A stretch of 64,000 nt of DNA from Oceanimonas smirnovii ATCC BAA-899. GTDB taxonomy: Bacteria > Pseudomonadota > Gammaproteobacteria > Enterobacterales > Aeromonadaceae. Below, piece after piece: positions 17,095 to 25,146 of this stretch. The stretch's first letter is position 1, and the number at the start of each line of letters is the position of its first letter. Location of the stretch: assembly GCF_000381965.1 (NCBI RefSeq), contig NZ_KB908465.1, positions 41,218 through 105,217 of the forward strand, read 5' to 3'. The position numbers were made by a program, and so were the translations under genes. The notes under the pieces were generated by a model. That model searched no databases. It had not been told where the DNA came from and saw nothing but the letters and a program-made list of their open reading frames with translations.

Positions 17095-17122
17095 TTGTGG
17101 ATTCAGCGACAGCTTTTACAAT
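17095..17122 (+). promoter_or_regulatory. Candidate promoter of ndh
   Basis: TTGTGG (17095-17100), a 16-bp spacer and TACAAT (17117-17122), about 90 bp before the ndh ATG. It is the best sigma-70-like match in the nagZ-ndh gap. Confidence 0.5.
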
Positions 17123-17212
17123 GGTGCACGCCTCGGCCGGGGCGTCACCTGTAAGAATCTTCCGCTATGGCTCTGGCATAGCAGCAGGTTTTTATCTTCA
17201 CGAGGTTAACGA

Positions 17213-18505
17213 ATGAAACGCATCATAGTAGTGGGCGGCGGTGCCGGCGGGCTGGAGCTGGTGACCAAACTGGGCCGCCAGCTTGGCCGCAAGGGCAAGG
17301 CAGAAGTGATTCTGGTAGACCGCAACCGTACCCATTTGTGGAAACCCCTGTTGCACGAAGTGGCCACCGGTGCCATGGACACCGGTATGGACGGCCTCAG
17401 CTATCGCTCTCAGGCTCATAACCATGGTTTCAGTTTTCATCTGGGCACACTGACCGATATTGACCGTGACGCAAAGCTGATCAAGCTGGCTCCGTTGTAT
17501 GACGATCACGGCAAGCAGGTAGTGGGGGAACGCACCCTGAATTACGACACGCTGGTGATGGCGCTGGGATCCGTGTCCAATGACTTTGGCACCAAAGGGG
17601 TGAGCGAGCACTGTATTTTCCTCGACAGCCCCCAGCAGGCAGAGCGTTTTCACGATGAGCTGATGAACCGCTTTCTGCAATATGCCGAAAGCGACACCGT
17701 GGATGAAAAAGTGGATATTGCCATTGTAGGCGGCGGTGCCACCGGGGTGGAGCTGTCTGCCGAGCTGTTTAATGCGGTGGAGCACCTGAGTGCCTACGGC
17801 TTTAAAAAACTGAACCGCAACTGCCTGCGGCTGACCCTGGTGGAAGCGGGCCCGCGCATTCTGCCGGCACTGCCCGAGCGTATTTCTGCCATGGCACATA
17901 AAGAGCTGCGCGAGCTGGGGGTGGACGTAAGAGTGGGCACCATGGTGGTGGAAGCCACCAACAAGGGGCTGAAAACCAAAACCGACGAGCTGATCCCGGC
18001 CGATTTGATGGTGTGGGCCGCGGGCATTAAAGCGCCGGACTTTATGAAAGACATTGCCGGGCTGGAAACCAACCGCATCAATCAGCTGGCGGTAAAAGAC
18101 ACCCTGCAAACCACCCGGGATGACAGCATTTTTGTGATTGGTGACTGTGCCTTTTGCCTGCAGGCCGACGGCAAGCCGGTGCCGCCTCGGGCCCAGTCTG
18201 CCCATCAGATGGCCAGCCTGGCCTATGACAATATTATCGCCAGCCTGAACGGCAAGCCGCTCAAGCCTTATGTGTATAAAGATCACGGCTCTCTGGTTAA
18301 CCTGAGCCGTTACAGCACGGTAGGCTCCCTGATGGGCAACCTGATGCGCGGCTCCATGATGGTAGAAGGCCGCATTGCCCGCACTGTGTATGTGTCGCTT
18401 TATCGTATGCACCAGGTTGCCTTGCACGGTTACACCCGCACCGGCCTGATGATGCTGGTGGGCCGTATTAACCGTTTTTTGCGGCCACGGCTGAAGCTGC
18501 ACTAA
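17213..18505 (+). CDS. ndh: Type II NADH:quinone oxidoreductase
   Basis: 430-residue single-subunit NADH dehydrogenase that passes electrons to the quinone pool without pumping protons. It has two Rossmann dinucleotide motifs: GGGAGGLEL at the N-terminus for FAD, and [11 protein letters not shown] near 170 for NADH. The FVIGDCAF flavin motif is near 310. The C-terminal part (SLMGNLMRG to RFLRPRLKL) forms the amphipathic membrane anchor. A candidate promoter lies upstream. cobO follows after 12 bp and yqhA after a further 8 bp, which suggests co-transcription. Confidence 0.95.
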   Translation: MKRIIVVGGGAGGLELVTKLGRQLGRKGKAEVILVDRNRTHLWKPLLHEVATGAMDTGMDGLSYRSQAHNHGFSFHLGTLTDIDRDAKLIKLAPLYDDHGKQVVGERTLNYDTLVMALGSVSNDFGTKGVSEHCIFLDSPQQAERFHDELMNRFLQYAESDTVDEKVDIAIVGGGATGVELSAELFNAVEHLSAYGFKKLNRNCLRLTLVEAGPRILPALPERISAMAHKELRELGVDVRVGTMVVEATNKGLKTKTDELIPADLMVWAAGIKAPDFMKDIAGLETNRINQLAVKDTLQTTRDDSIFVIGDCAFCLQADGKPVPPRAQSAHQMASLAYDNIIASLNGKPLKPYVYKDHGSLVNLSRYSTVGSLMGNLMRGSMMVEGRIARTVYVSLYRMHQVALHGYTRTGLMMLVGRINRFLRPRLKLH

Positions 18506-18517
18506 GGAAACCGATTA

Positions 18518-19135
18518 ATGAGTAATGAGCAACATCGCGAACAAGTAAAAGCCGAGCGCCATCAGCAACGGCAGCAAAAAGTAAAAGAAGCAGTGGATGC
18601 CAAAGTGGCCGCCGCCACCGACGAGCGGGGTGTGCTGATGGTGATCACCGGCAACGGCAAGGGCAAGAGCACTGCCGGCTTTGGCACAGTGGCGCGGGCC
18701 GTAGGACATGGCAAAAAAGCCGCCGTGGTACAGTTTATTAAAGGTGGCTGGGACTGCGGTGAGCGCAATCTGCTGCAACAGGCGGGTGTGCCCTTTGTGG
18801 TCATGAACACCGGCTTTACCTGGGAAACCCAGAACCGGGAACAGGATATAGCCGCCTGTGAGCAAACCTGGGAGCCGGCAGAAAAAATGCTGGCCGACCC
18901 AGGTATTGATCTAGTGCTGCTGGACGAGCTGACCTATATGGTGGCTTATCACTACCTTGATCTGGACCGGGTGCTGACAGCGTTAAAAAACCGGCCTGCG
19001 CATCAGCATGTGGTGATCACCGGCAGGGGCTGCCACAGAGCCATTATTGAACTGGCCGATACGGTCAGCGAGGTGCAGTCGGTCAAGCACGCCTTTGAAG
19101 CCGGCGTAAAAGCACAGGCAGGATTTGATTACTGA
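18518..19135 (+). CDS. cobO: Cob(I)yrinic acid a,c-diamide adenosyltransferase
   Basis: 205-residue CobO/BtuR/CobA-type enzyme that adds the 5'-deoxyadenosyl group to cobalt from ATP. The characteristic P-loop is G45-NGKGKST-52. [10 protein letters not shown] (Walker B-like), VVITGRGCH and the C-terminal [13 protein letters not shown] are typical. The first 35 residues are highly charged and helical. It serves cobalamin salvage or assembly together with cobT at the left edge. The position between ndh and yqhA is unusual for this gene and probably reflects loose co-transcription. Confidence 0.94.
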   Translation: MSNEQHREQVKAERHQQRQQKVKEAVDAKVAAATDERGVLMVITGNGKGKSTAGFGTVARAVGHGKKAAVVQFIKGGWDCGERNLLQQAGVPFVVMNTGFTWETQNREQDIAACEQTWEPAEKMLADPGIDLVLLDELTYMVAYHYLDLDRVLTALKNRPAHQHVVITGRGCHRAIIELADTVSEVQSVKHAFEAGVKAQAGFDY

Positions 19136-19143
19136 GAGTAAAC

Positions 19144-19638
19144 ATGGAAAAACTATTTGAAAAGTTAATGTATGCCTCCCGGTGGATTATGGCCCCCATT
19201 TATCTGGGGCTGAGCCTGGTGTTACTGGCTCTGGGTATTAAATTTTTCCAGGAAATATTTCATATTCTGCCCAATGTGCTGGAAATGAAAGAAGTGGACC
19301 TGGTGCTGGTGACCTTGTCGCTGATCGATATAACCCTGGTGGGTGGATTAATCATCATGGTGATGTTTTCGGGCTACGAAAACTTCGTGTCACAGCTTGA
19401 TGTGGATGAAGACGACGACAAGCTGGGCTGGCTGGGAAAGCTGGACGCAGGATCGCTCAAGAATAAAGTCGCAGCTTCTATCGTAGCTATTTCATCTATT
19501 CATCTGCTGAAGGTGTTTATGAATACCGAAAATATTGCCAACGATAAAATACAGTGGTATCTGCTTATTCATATTACGTTTGTGCTGTCTGCTTTTGCCA
19601 TGGGATATCTCGATAAATTAACCCGCAAAGACAAGTAA
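19144..19638 (+). CDS. yqhA: YqhA family inner-membrane protein (TIGR00645)
   Basis: 164 residues with four predicted transmembrane helices (about 15-40, 50-78, 108-128 and 138-155). The family pattern is [14 protein letters not shown] near the N-terminus, plus the acidic VDEDDD loop near 97. Length fits E. coli YqhA (164). Function is unknown in the family. A terminator hairpin begins 10 bp after the stop. Confidence 0.9.
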   Translation: MEKLFEKLMYASRWIMAPIYLGLSLVLLALGIKFFQEIFHILPNVLEMKEVDLVLVTLSLIDITLVGGLIIMVMFSGYENFVSQLDVDEDDDKLGWLGKLDAGSLKNKVAASIVAISSIHLLKVFMNTENIANDKIQWYLLIHITFVLSAFAMGYLDKLTRKDK

Positions 19639-19647
19639 ATATCATCT

Positions 19648-19671
19648 GCCGCTCAGGATGAGCGGCTATTT
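19648..19671 (+). terminator. Terminator after yqhA
   Basis: Stem GCCGCTCA/TGAGCGGC with a GGA loop, followed by TATTTT. It overlaps the last codons of the convergent small membrane-protein gene, ending ndh-cobO-yqhA. Confidence 0.75.
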
Positions 19672-19880
19672 TCCCGCTTCATCAGCACAAAGGTGAGGTA
19701 CATTTTGGTGGGCAGAGACAGGATCATGCCAAAGGCTACACAGCCGGCGCTGATCAGAATACCGGTGATACCAAGCTGCTCCATATAATGACTGTTATGC
19801 AGATATATGCCTGTCAGGATCAGGCAAACACCAATGATCATGGCAGTTTTCAGCACTCTGATTAATCGTTTGTCGGTCAT
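19653..19880 (-). CDS. Small two-helix membrane protein of unknown function
   Basis: 75 residues with two hydrophobic helices (about 10-27 and 36-56) separated by a short polar loop, HNSHYMEQLG. A basic N-terminus suggests both ends are cytoplasmic. GCAGGAG lies directly before the ATG, which supports a real gene. No domain recognised. An FNR-like palindrome stands about 60 bp upstream of the start, so oxygen-dependent control is possible. Confidence 0.65.
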   Translation of the reverse strand: MTDKRLIRVLKTAMIIGVCLILTGIYLHNSHYMEQLGITGILISAGCVAFGMILSLPTKMYLTFVLMKRENSRSS

Positions 19881-19938
19881 ACCGGCTCCTGCATCTGGCT
19901 GTTACCTTACAGCCTAGTACACAGCAGCCGGTATGAGC

Positions 19939-19952
19939 TTGATGCAGATCAG
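19939..19952 (-). promoter_or_regulatory. FNR/CRP-like palindrome
   Basis: TTGATGCAGATCAG matches the FNR consensus TTGAT-N4-ATCAA at 9 of 10 positions. It lies between the HIT gene and the 75-residue membrane-protein gene, upstream of the latter, and overlaps the HIT stop codon. Confidence 0.4.
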
Positions 19953-20419
19953 CCGATGGTTTTTGCCACACTGCGAATATGCGTGGCCAGAGCCGCGAGT
20001 TCGTCGTCGTTGGCCCTGTGGCTGTCGTGAGAAGACAAATACCCTTCATATTGCTCAAAGTACTTTTCCCGCACCGACTCTATGGCCTGAAACGCCGAAC
20101 TGCTGCCGGTGCCATGCATGGGAAACAGTTTGCTGTGCAGATGATCCACGCCATAACCTTCAAAAAACAGGCCGGTACGGGCCACATCATCAAAGGATTG
20201 ATCCAGCAGCCTGGCCACTTTTTTGGTGGCGATAATCAGCTTGCTCAGCACCTCATCAGGGGCATCAAAGGCATAGCTGGGGTGATGGGCCTTGGGGATC
20301 ACCACGGTAAAGCCTTTGGTATTGGGAAAAATAGATAAGAACGCCAGATGTTCGTCGTCTTCCCATACTTTATGGCAGGGTGCCTTGCCGGCAACGATAT
20401 CGCAGAAAATGCAGCTCAT
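19949..20419 (-). CDS. HIT family protein with variant triad
   Basis: 156-residue HIT-fold protein. It opens with MSCIFCDIVAG, where the cysteines at 3 and 6 resemble the zinc-binding start of some HIT hydrolases. The nucleotide-binding core VVIPKAHH is near 39-46. The triad reads H93-L-H95-S-K97, so the last histidine of H-x-H-x-H is lysine; H102 is close by. It is unlike HinT at 14276 and probably acts on dinucleoside polyphosphates or another nucleotide. The start codon shares one base with the stop of the upstream LysR gene (TAATG), so the two are co-translated. Confidence 0.8.
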   Translation of the reverse strand: MSCIFCDIVAGKAPCHKVWEDDEHLAFLSIFPNTKGFTVVIPKAHHPSYAFDAPDEVLSKLIIATKKVARLLDQSFDDVARTGLFFEGYGVDHLHSKLFPMHGTGSSSAFQAIESVREKYFEQYEGYLSSHDSHRANDDELAALATHIRSVAKTIG

Positions 20420-21306
20420 TATAACTCCTTGGGTTGGGTTAACAGGGTGTCGGCCACCTGCATCACTGTCTTTACCCGGCTGGGAGCCGGTTTATGGCGA
20501 TGGGTGGCCGCATAAATGGTTTCGCTGACCGGATGAGGCAGGGCATGGGCTTTAATCCGCCCAGGTTGTGAAAAGGCCGCCACCGCATGGGCCGGCAGCA
20601 CGGTAAAGCCCAGCCCCATGCTGACCGGCGTCAGAATAAGCCCGATCTGGTTGGAAAAGCCGCTCTTGTTAAACTGCCCCACATGCTCAAACTCGCCATA
20701 GTTGGCCCCCAGCAGCAGGGCAGCGTGGTGCGCCGCATCGGGATGATCAATAAAACCCAGTTCAAGCAGGGTGGTCCAGTCCGGCTCGGCCACGGCAGCC
20801 GGCGTGACCAGCAACAGGGCTTCTACGGCCATGGCCCGGCACTGTACCGCCTCATGAGAAGAAGGCCGGGTCATCAGCCCCAGATCCACCGCATTACCGG
20901 CCACGGCCTGCTCCACACTGGCGTTGGGAGCAAAGCGGTAATCGATAACCAGCTCCCGGTGCCGGTGCTGCAGCGCCAGCAGACGGGGATAGAGCTTGAG
21001 GCCTACGCTGCCCGGCGACATCACCCGCACCAGCCCTGCACAGGGGTCGTCCTGCCCTACCTGCTGCTCCAGTCCTGCCAGCGACTGCAGAATATGCCGG
21101 GACCCGGCATACAGCCGCTCACCGGCATCGGTGAGGGTAAAGCCCTTGCCCTGGCGCACCAGCAGCGGCACGCCAAAATGCACTTCCAGTTTGCGCACCT
21201 GCTGGCTCACCCCCGACTGAGTCATGTGTAGCCGCTCGGCGGTGCGGGTGAAGTGGCCCACTTCCACCAGGGTACAGAAACTGCGCAGCCACACCGGATT
21301 GATCAT
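20419..21306 (-). CDS. LysR-type transcriptional regulator
   Basis: 295 residues with the winged helix-turn-helix of LysR proteins (about 2-60; FTRTAERLHMTQSGVSQQVRKLE) and a two-lobe effector-binding domain from about 90 to the end. It is transcribed away from the VOC lyase-like gene with a 95-bp shared control region, the usual layout for a LysR protein and its target. The HIT gene follows with a one-base overlap. The inducer cannot be read from the sequence. Confidence 0.92.
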   Translation of the reverse strand: MINPVWLRSFCTLVEVGHFTRTAERLHMTQSGVSQQVRKLEVHFGVPLLVRQGKGFTLTDAGERLYAGSRHILQSLAGLEQQVGQDDPCAGLVRVMSPGSVGLKLYPRLLALQHRHRELVIDYRFAPNASVEQAVAGNAVDLGLMTRPSSHEAVQCRAMAVEALLLVTPAAVAEPDWTTLLELGFIDHPDAAHHAALLLGANYGEFEHVGQFNKSGFSNQIGLILTPVSMGLGFTVLPAHAVAAFSQPGRIKAHALPHPVSETIYAATHRHKPAPSRVKTVMQVADTLLTQPKEL

Positions 21307-21401
21307 TTCAAAAATTACTCACAATGATAAAAAACGATAATTTTTAATGATTAAAACATCGGCGTAAGCTTATCTCAACCACAACACAAGAGGTGAGCGT
21401 G
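21307..21401. promoter_or_regulatory. LysR/VOC divergent control region
   Basis: AT-rich 95-bp gap between the two divergent start codons, with ATGATAAAAAACGATAA and AATGATTAAAA stretches. T-N11-A half-sites fit LysR binding, but I cannot single out one operator. Confidence 0.45.
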
Positions 21402-21902
21402 ATGAGCAAGGTATATCCGAGAAATTTCTCCCATATTGGCATTTCGGTGCCGGATCTCGACAAGGCGGTGGCGTTCTACACCGAGGTGATGGGCTGGTAT
21501 CTGATTATGAAGCCCACCGAGATAGTGGAAGACGACAGCCCCATCGGGGAGATGTGTAGCGATGTGTTCGGCCCGAACTGGGGTCGATTCCGTATTGCCC
21601 ATTTGTCTACCGGCGATCGGGTAGGGGTAGAGCTGTTCCAGTTTGAAGGCCAGCAAAATCCTGACAACAACTTTGAATATTGGAAAACCGGTGTGTTTCA
21701 CTTCTGTGTGCAGGATCCGGACGTGGAAGGCCTGGCCGAGCGCATTGTGGCTGCCGGCGGCAAGGCGCGCATGGCTAAACCGCGCTACTACTATCCGGGC
21801 AAAAAGCCCTACCGCATGATTTATATGGAAGATCCGTTTGGCAACATTCTGGAGATTTACAGCCACAGCTACGAGCTGATCTACAGCGAAGGGGCTTATT
21901 AA
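21402..21902 (+). CDS. Glyoxalase/VOC superfamily protein
   Basis: 166 residues with two beta-alpha-beta-beta-beta modules of the vicinal oxygen chelate fold. Candidate metal ligands are His11 (FSHIGISV), Glu in VELFQFEG, His in VFHFCVQD and Glu in NILEIYSHS, giving the H-E-H-E set of lactoylglutathione lyase relatives. The DPFGNILEIYSHSYEL ending is typical of lyase-like members. The start is at ATG 21402, preceded by AGAGGTGA; GTG 21393 is in frame but closer to the ribosome site. It is divergent from the LysR gene, its likely regulator. The substrate is unknown. Confidence 0.82.
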   Translation: MSKVYPRNFSHIGISVPDLDKAVAFYTEVMGWYLIMKPTEIVEDDSPIGEMCSDVFGPNWGRFRIAHLSTGDRVGVELFQFEGQQNPDNNFEYWKTGVFHFCVQDPDVEGLAERIVAAGGKARMAKPRYYYPGKKPYRMIYMEDPFGNILEIYSHSYELIYSEGAY

Positions 21903-21904
21903 GC

Positions 21905-21928
21905 AAAACAGGCCGGAATCCGGCCTGT
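21905..21928 (-). terminator. Terminator after the FMN reductase gene
   Basis: Palindrome ACAGGCCGG-AAT-CCGGCCTGT, followed on the minus strand by TTTTGC. It lies between the convergent VOC and FMN reductase genes and may serve both. Confidence 0.72.
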
Positions 21929-21934
21929 ATGTCA

Positions 21935-22483
21935 TCAGCTCTGTTTTTTAAGCCAGCTCAGGTAGCCGCGCATAAACTGCTCAAGCCGCTGTTGATGATC
22001 GGCGCTTTTCAGTTCGCCGTCGTCGTTGAAAGCGGTATGAGCCGCTGCCAGCAGGTAGTCGGGTTCCAGATATACCGGCGACAGAGTGGCGGCCAGCACA
22101 CTGCGCAGGTGCATCTGTGCTCTTGCTCCGCCAAGGGCACTCATGGAGGCGCTGAGCACGGCGCAGGGCTTGTGGGTCAGCACGGAATTGAAGGCCGGCC
22201 GCGAGGCCCAGTCAAGGGTGTTTTTCAGCACACCGGAAATGCTGTAGTTATATTCCGGTGTGGCCAGCACCAGGCCGTCGGCCTGTGCAATGGCATCCAG
22301 CAGCGCCTGCACTGCTGCGGGCTTGACGTCACCGTCCAGATCACCGTTATAGAGCGGCACCTCAGAAATATCGAACAGCGTGAGCTCAACACCTTCGTTT
22401 GCTGCTACCCCGGCCGCTACCTTCAACAGTTGTGTGTTCAGTGAACCGGCCCGCAGACTGCCGCTTATGCCTAATAGTTTCAT
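21935..22483 (-). CDS. NAD(P)H-dependent FMN reductase
   Basis: 182-residue flavodoxin-like reductase of the ChrR/YieF type. The phosphate-binding loop GISGSLRAGSLN is at 5-16. The second FMN-binding segment PEYNYSISGVLKN is near 77-89, and ALGGARAQMHLR near 115. Such enzymes reduce quinones, chromate or azo compounds with NAD(P)H and act as tetramers in the cytoplasm. CAGGAG precedes the ATG. It is the last of four same-strand genes that start with the DUF6868/K+-channel cluster, 71 bp after the 59-residue protein gene. Confidence 0.88.
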   Translation of the reverse strand: MKLLGISGSLRAGSLNTQLLKVAAGVAANEGVELTLFDISEVPLYNGDLDGDVKPAAVQALLDAIAQADGLVLATPEYNYSISGVLKNTLDWASRPAFNSVLTHKPCAVLSASMSALGGARAQMHLRSVLAATLSPVYLEPDYLLAAAHTAFNDDGELKSADHQQRLEQFMRGYLSWLKKQS

Positions 22484-22554
22484 GGTTTTCTCCTGCTATT
22501 TTATGAGTAAATCGAATGCACAGTGATAAGCGTAGACAGTAACAGGGTAACGAA

Positions 22555-22734
22555 TCAATAGCGATTCATGCCATGAAAGATGCCACCAAACACAGCACCC
22601 AGAATGGCAAATATGATGGAAAGAATAATAAATGCAGGAATGGAAGCAATGGCAAATTTAACCATAAATACCACCATTGACATAAAGGGCATTTTAATGT
22701 CTGTAACAATAATTTCCTGCTTGTTGTTTTCCAT
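22555..22734 (-). CDS. 59-residue membrane protein
   Basis: A short gene preceded by AAAGGAG six bases before ATG at 22734. The protein starts MENNKQEIIVTDIKMPF and continues as a long hydrophobic stretch (about 18-54) with a glycine-rich end, AILGAVFGGIFHG. It has one or two membrane helices. No family recognised. It follows a two-helix K+-channel gene by 31 bp and a DUF6868 gene before that, so it could be an accessory peptide of that channel. The strong ribosome site and compact spacing support it as real. Confidence 0.7.
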   Translation of the reverse strand: MENNKQEIIVTDIKMPFMSMVVFMVKFAIASIPAFIILSIIFAILGAVFGGIFHGMNRY

Positions 22735-22765
22735 TCTTTTCTCCTTTTATAAAAACGATATGACG

Positions 22766-23119
22766 TTAGCCAAGTTCCTGAGTGACCCGTTTGAGCGTAT
22801 CAGGATTAATATGCAGTTTGAATGAATTTGAAGCAGCTTCTACGGTCACTGCCACTACAATGCCGGCAAGCATGATTCCCAATATGGCAATAACTATCGA
22901 AATAAAGCGAGAGGTGCCATGTTGTGGCCGCACGTCACCATAACCCACGGTTAACGCAGTAATAAAAGCCCAGTATAACGCTTCCGATTTTCGCCAGCCT
23001 TCCAGCCGGCTGGTGATCAGCGCAAGTAATATGATAATAAGAAATAATAAAAGAATAACCGGCCCAAGGAAGTAAAGGCCCAATGAAAGCATCTTGATAA
23101 AGCTGATGGAAAGTTCCAA
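22766..23119 (-). CDS. Two-transmembrane potassium channel (Ion_trans_2 type)
   Basis: 117 residues: helix 1 (about 15-37), pore helix, selectivity filter T57-VGYGD-62, helix 2 (about 70-94), then a short polar tail of about 20 residues. This is a minimal KcsA-like pore without RCK or cyclic-nucleotide domains, so gating is not evident. The start is TTG 23119 with AAGG five bases upstream; ATG 23092 would remove nine residues. It sits between a DUF6868 gene (19-bp gap) and the 59-residue membrane-protein gene (31-bp gap), all on the same strand. Confidence 0.85.
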   Translation of the reverse strand: MELSISFIKMLSLGLYFLGPVILLLFLIIILLALITSRLEGWRKSEALYWAFITALTVGYGDVRPQHGTSRFISIVIAILGIMLAGIVVAVTVEAASNSFKLHINPDTLKRVTQELG

Positions 23120-23138
23120 TGTTAACCTTGAGCTGGTT

Positions 23139-23381
23139 TCAATTAATCATTTTTAACGCGATATATGGTGCAAGATTAAATGTTAAAATTGCGATTTTAT
23201 AGAGCGCTAAATACTGAAAGTACAGGCGAGGCAGGCCTGATTCTGACACTCCCATTATCCTGCTGTGAATATGGGAGATCTGCGTTCTGAACAAGATGAG
23301 CAGCAGTGATGTAGCCGTCAGGAAACCGATATTAATGACAGAGCACCAAGCCAAAAATGATACTAGCTGTTCAATTGACAT
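23139..23381 (-). CDS. DUF6868-like small membrane protein
   Basis: 80 residues from ATG 23381. Two hydrophobic helices (about 6-31 and 55-76) flank a loop with HIHSRIMGVSES. The opening MSIEQLVSFLAWCSVINIG and the ending NLAPYIALKMIN resemble DUF6868 proteins, a family without known function; I recall the family from memory only. It is the first gene of the small-membrane-protein cluster with the K+ channel. Confidence 0.68.
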   Translation of the reverse strand: MSIEQLVSFLAWCSVINIGFLTATSLLLILFRTQISHIHSRIMGVSESGLPRLYFQYLALYKIAILTFNLAPYIALKMIN

Positions 23382-23723
23382 AAACCCGGCCCTCAACCTT
23401 GCCTGTCTGCTTAAGCAACGGTGTATACATAATAGCATTCACCCACGCTACCGCCCGGACGTTTCAGGTCGCCATATCCTGCACCCACAGTGTTCAAACG
23501 TGTCCATTCTGGCCGTTGGGAGAAAGAAGGGCAATCGCAAAAAGGAAAAAGTGCGGTGCAAAACGCTTGGGTGGTGGTTTTGTGGGCGGTTGGGGTTGTA
23601 TGTGAAGTCTGGCCGGAGCCTCCAGGGAGGGATTCACGGCGTGTCGCTGGAGTGGTTACGGTGCCCGACGATTTTGCACGGATTGTCAGACACCTTGCTG
23701 TGCTTCAGGTTACGGCGTGGTAA
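23382..23723. other. 342-bp gap without a recognisable gene
   Basis: Open frames here have no ribosome site and no membrane or domain pattern. The right half (about 23610-23690) has a GGAGCCTCCAGGGAGGGATTC-like stretch and neighbouring ACGGCGTGTC that look like a decayed intergenic repeat. The left half should carry the promoter of the DUF6868/K+-channel cluster. Confidence 0.4.
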
Positions 23724-24968
23724 TCAGTCTTCGCCCACACCGCGCAGCAGGCGGCGAATATAGAGCCAGAGCAGCAGGGCGATAAAGGGCACGGATATGC
23801 TTAAACCGGCTTCCATCAGATGGCGGTGCTCTTCGTTTTCTACCAGGTTACGCAGGGTGCGATCAATCAGATCAAAGGCATAGTAGGTGACCACGATAAT
23901 GGAGAAGCTTTCCAGTTTGGCCTGCAGCCGCAGTTGTTCGCCGGCGCGTTTGGTGAGGCTGCTGAGCATGTCGCGGTTTTGCTGCTCTACCGACAGATCC
24001 ACCTGAGAACGCACCAGTTGGGTGGTGCGGGCCAGCCGGCGGGAAAGCTGCTCGATGCGCTGGCCGGCAGCGCGGCAGGTGCGGGTGGCGGGGTCCAGCC
24101 GCCGATCCATAAACTGCTCCACGGTCTGGCGGCCTTCTATGCGGGTTTCCCGTAGCTCGGCAATGCGCTTGTTCACCAGGGTAAAGTAGGCCTCCGCCGC
24201 CGAGAAGCGGTTGGAGGTCTGGGCCGACAGGGTTTCCAGCCGCTCGGCCAGATCCATTAATTGAGGCAGCAGCACGGAAGGCTCTTCTGAAGACACCCGG
24301 GTCGACAGCTCCACCAGCTCGGTTTCCAGCTGGTTAATATCGGGCACTACCTTGTTGGCCAGCGGCAGTGCCAGCAGCGCAACGTGGCGGTAGGTTTCAA
24401 TTTCGCAAATGCGCTGCAGCAGGCGACCGGCCTGGCGCAATTGCAGGCCGCGGTCTTCCACCAGCACTCTGACCATGCCGGTATCTTCCCGTGGGTAGAA
24501 GTCGGTCCAGATCTGGCCCACCTTCGACATGACCATGGAGCTGTTGACCTGATTTTCGCCAAAGTGCTGCTCCAGCCAGGCGTTTTCGTCCGCATTGGTC
24601 TCGTGATCCCGGAACAGGATGTCAGCACCACATAAAAAATGCCCGGGGGCGGTTTCCAGCCAGTCTGCGGGCAGCTGGGGCAGTTTCAGGCTGTTAAGCG
24701 CGGTGAGCGTCAGGGTATAAAACTCATGGTGGGCTTCAAAGCGCAGCGCCAGCTGTTCGTTTTCTCCCTGCCAGAAGCGGGATTTACTGATGGTTTCAGT
24801 CAGCTTGAGCTGTTGGGTGAGCTGATGAATGCTGTCTCTCAGTGCTTCCAGCGGCGTGTCGTCATACATCACCGCCAGGTGGCGCATCGCCAGCGGCGCC
24901 TGCAACATCTGAAAGGGCCGGGCGTGTACCTCGGCAATAATCTGCTCCCGCAAAGGGTGACTGCGCAT
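23724..24968 (-). CDS. DUF3422 family membrane protein
   Basis: 414 residues. The N-terminal part begins HPLREQIIAEVHARPF, the hallmark of DUF3422 proteins. The middle (about 190-370) is helical and probably coiled coil. Two helices close together near the C-terminus (about 348-365 and 385-405) should anchor it in the inner membrane. The layout resembles CorA-like proteins in outline, but no GMN motif is present. The family function is unknown. It stands alone between two gaps holding repeat-like sequence. Confidence 0.85.
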   Translation of the reverse strand: MRSHPLREQIIAEVHARPFQMLQAPLAMRHLAVMYDDTPLEALRDSIHQLTQQLKLTETISKSRFWQGENEQLALRFEAHHEFYTLTLTALNSLKLPQLPADWLETAPGHFLCGADILFRDHETNADENAWLEQHFGENQVNSSMVMSKVGQIWTDFYPREDTGMVRVLVEDRGLQLRQAGRLLQRICEIETYRHVALLALPLANKVVPDINQLETELVELSTRVSSEEPSVLLPQLMDLAERLETLSAQTSNRFSAAEAYFTLVNKRIAELRETRIEGRQTVEQFMDRRLDPATRTCRAAGQRIEQLSRRLARTTQLVRSQVDLSVEQQNRDMLSSLTKRAGEQLRLQAKLESFSIIVVTYYAFDLIDRTLRNLVENEEHRHLMEAGLSISVPFIALLLWLYIRRLLRGVGED

Positions 24969-25049
24969 TAATACTCCTTTATGTGCTGTCAGTCTTGTGG
25001 AGCGTAATTTAACAGAATTTTGTGACAGGGCTCTGGTTTTTTGGGCATT

Positions 25050-25136
25050 AACCCCACCCCAGCCCTCCCCTTAAAAAGGGGAGGGAGCCACTTATACGCT
25101 CCTCCCCCTTTTTAAGGGGGAGGCCGGGAGGGGGTT
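25050..25136. repeat. Double-hairpin palindromic repeat, copy 2
   Basis: Full copy of the element seen after tamB. Outer arms are AACCCCACCCCAGCC and GGCCGGGAGGGGGTT; inner hairpins are CCCTCCCCTT/AAGGGGAGGG and CCTCCCCCTT/AAGGGGGAGG. The whole unit can fold as a cruciform with two inner stems. It lies between the DUF3422 and FAD oxidoreductase genes. Confidence 0.78.
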
Positions 25137-25146
25137 GGCCCATTCC

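Noticed and set aside
17198..18502. 434-codon frame antisense to ndh
   Set aside because: Lies wholly opposite ndh and shows the same His/Gln-rich shadow composition.
19653..23381. Genomic island or prophage in the small-gene region
   Set aside because: No integrase, tRNA-flanked direct repeat, phage gene or transposase; base composition is only slightly lower near 22550-23200.
23296..23763. 155-codon rightward frame across the DUF6868/DUF3422 gap
   Set aside because: No ribosome site, Arg/Cys-rich translation without hydrophobic or domain pattern, and it overlaps two better-supported genes.
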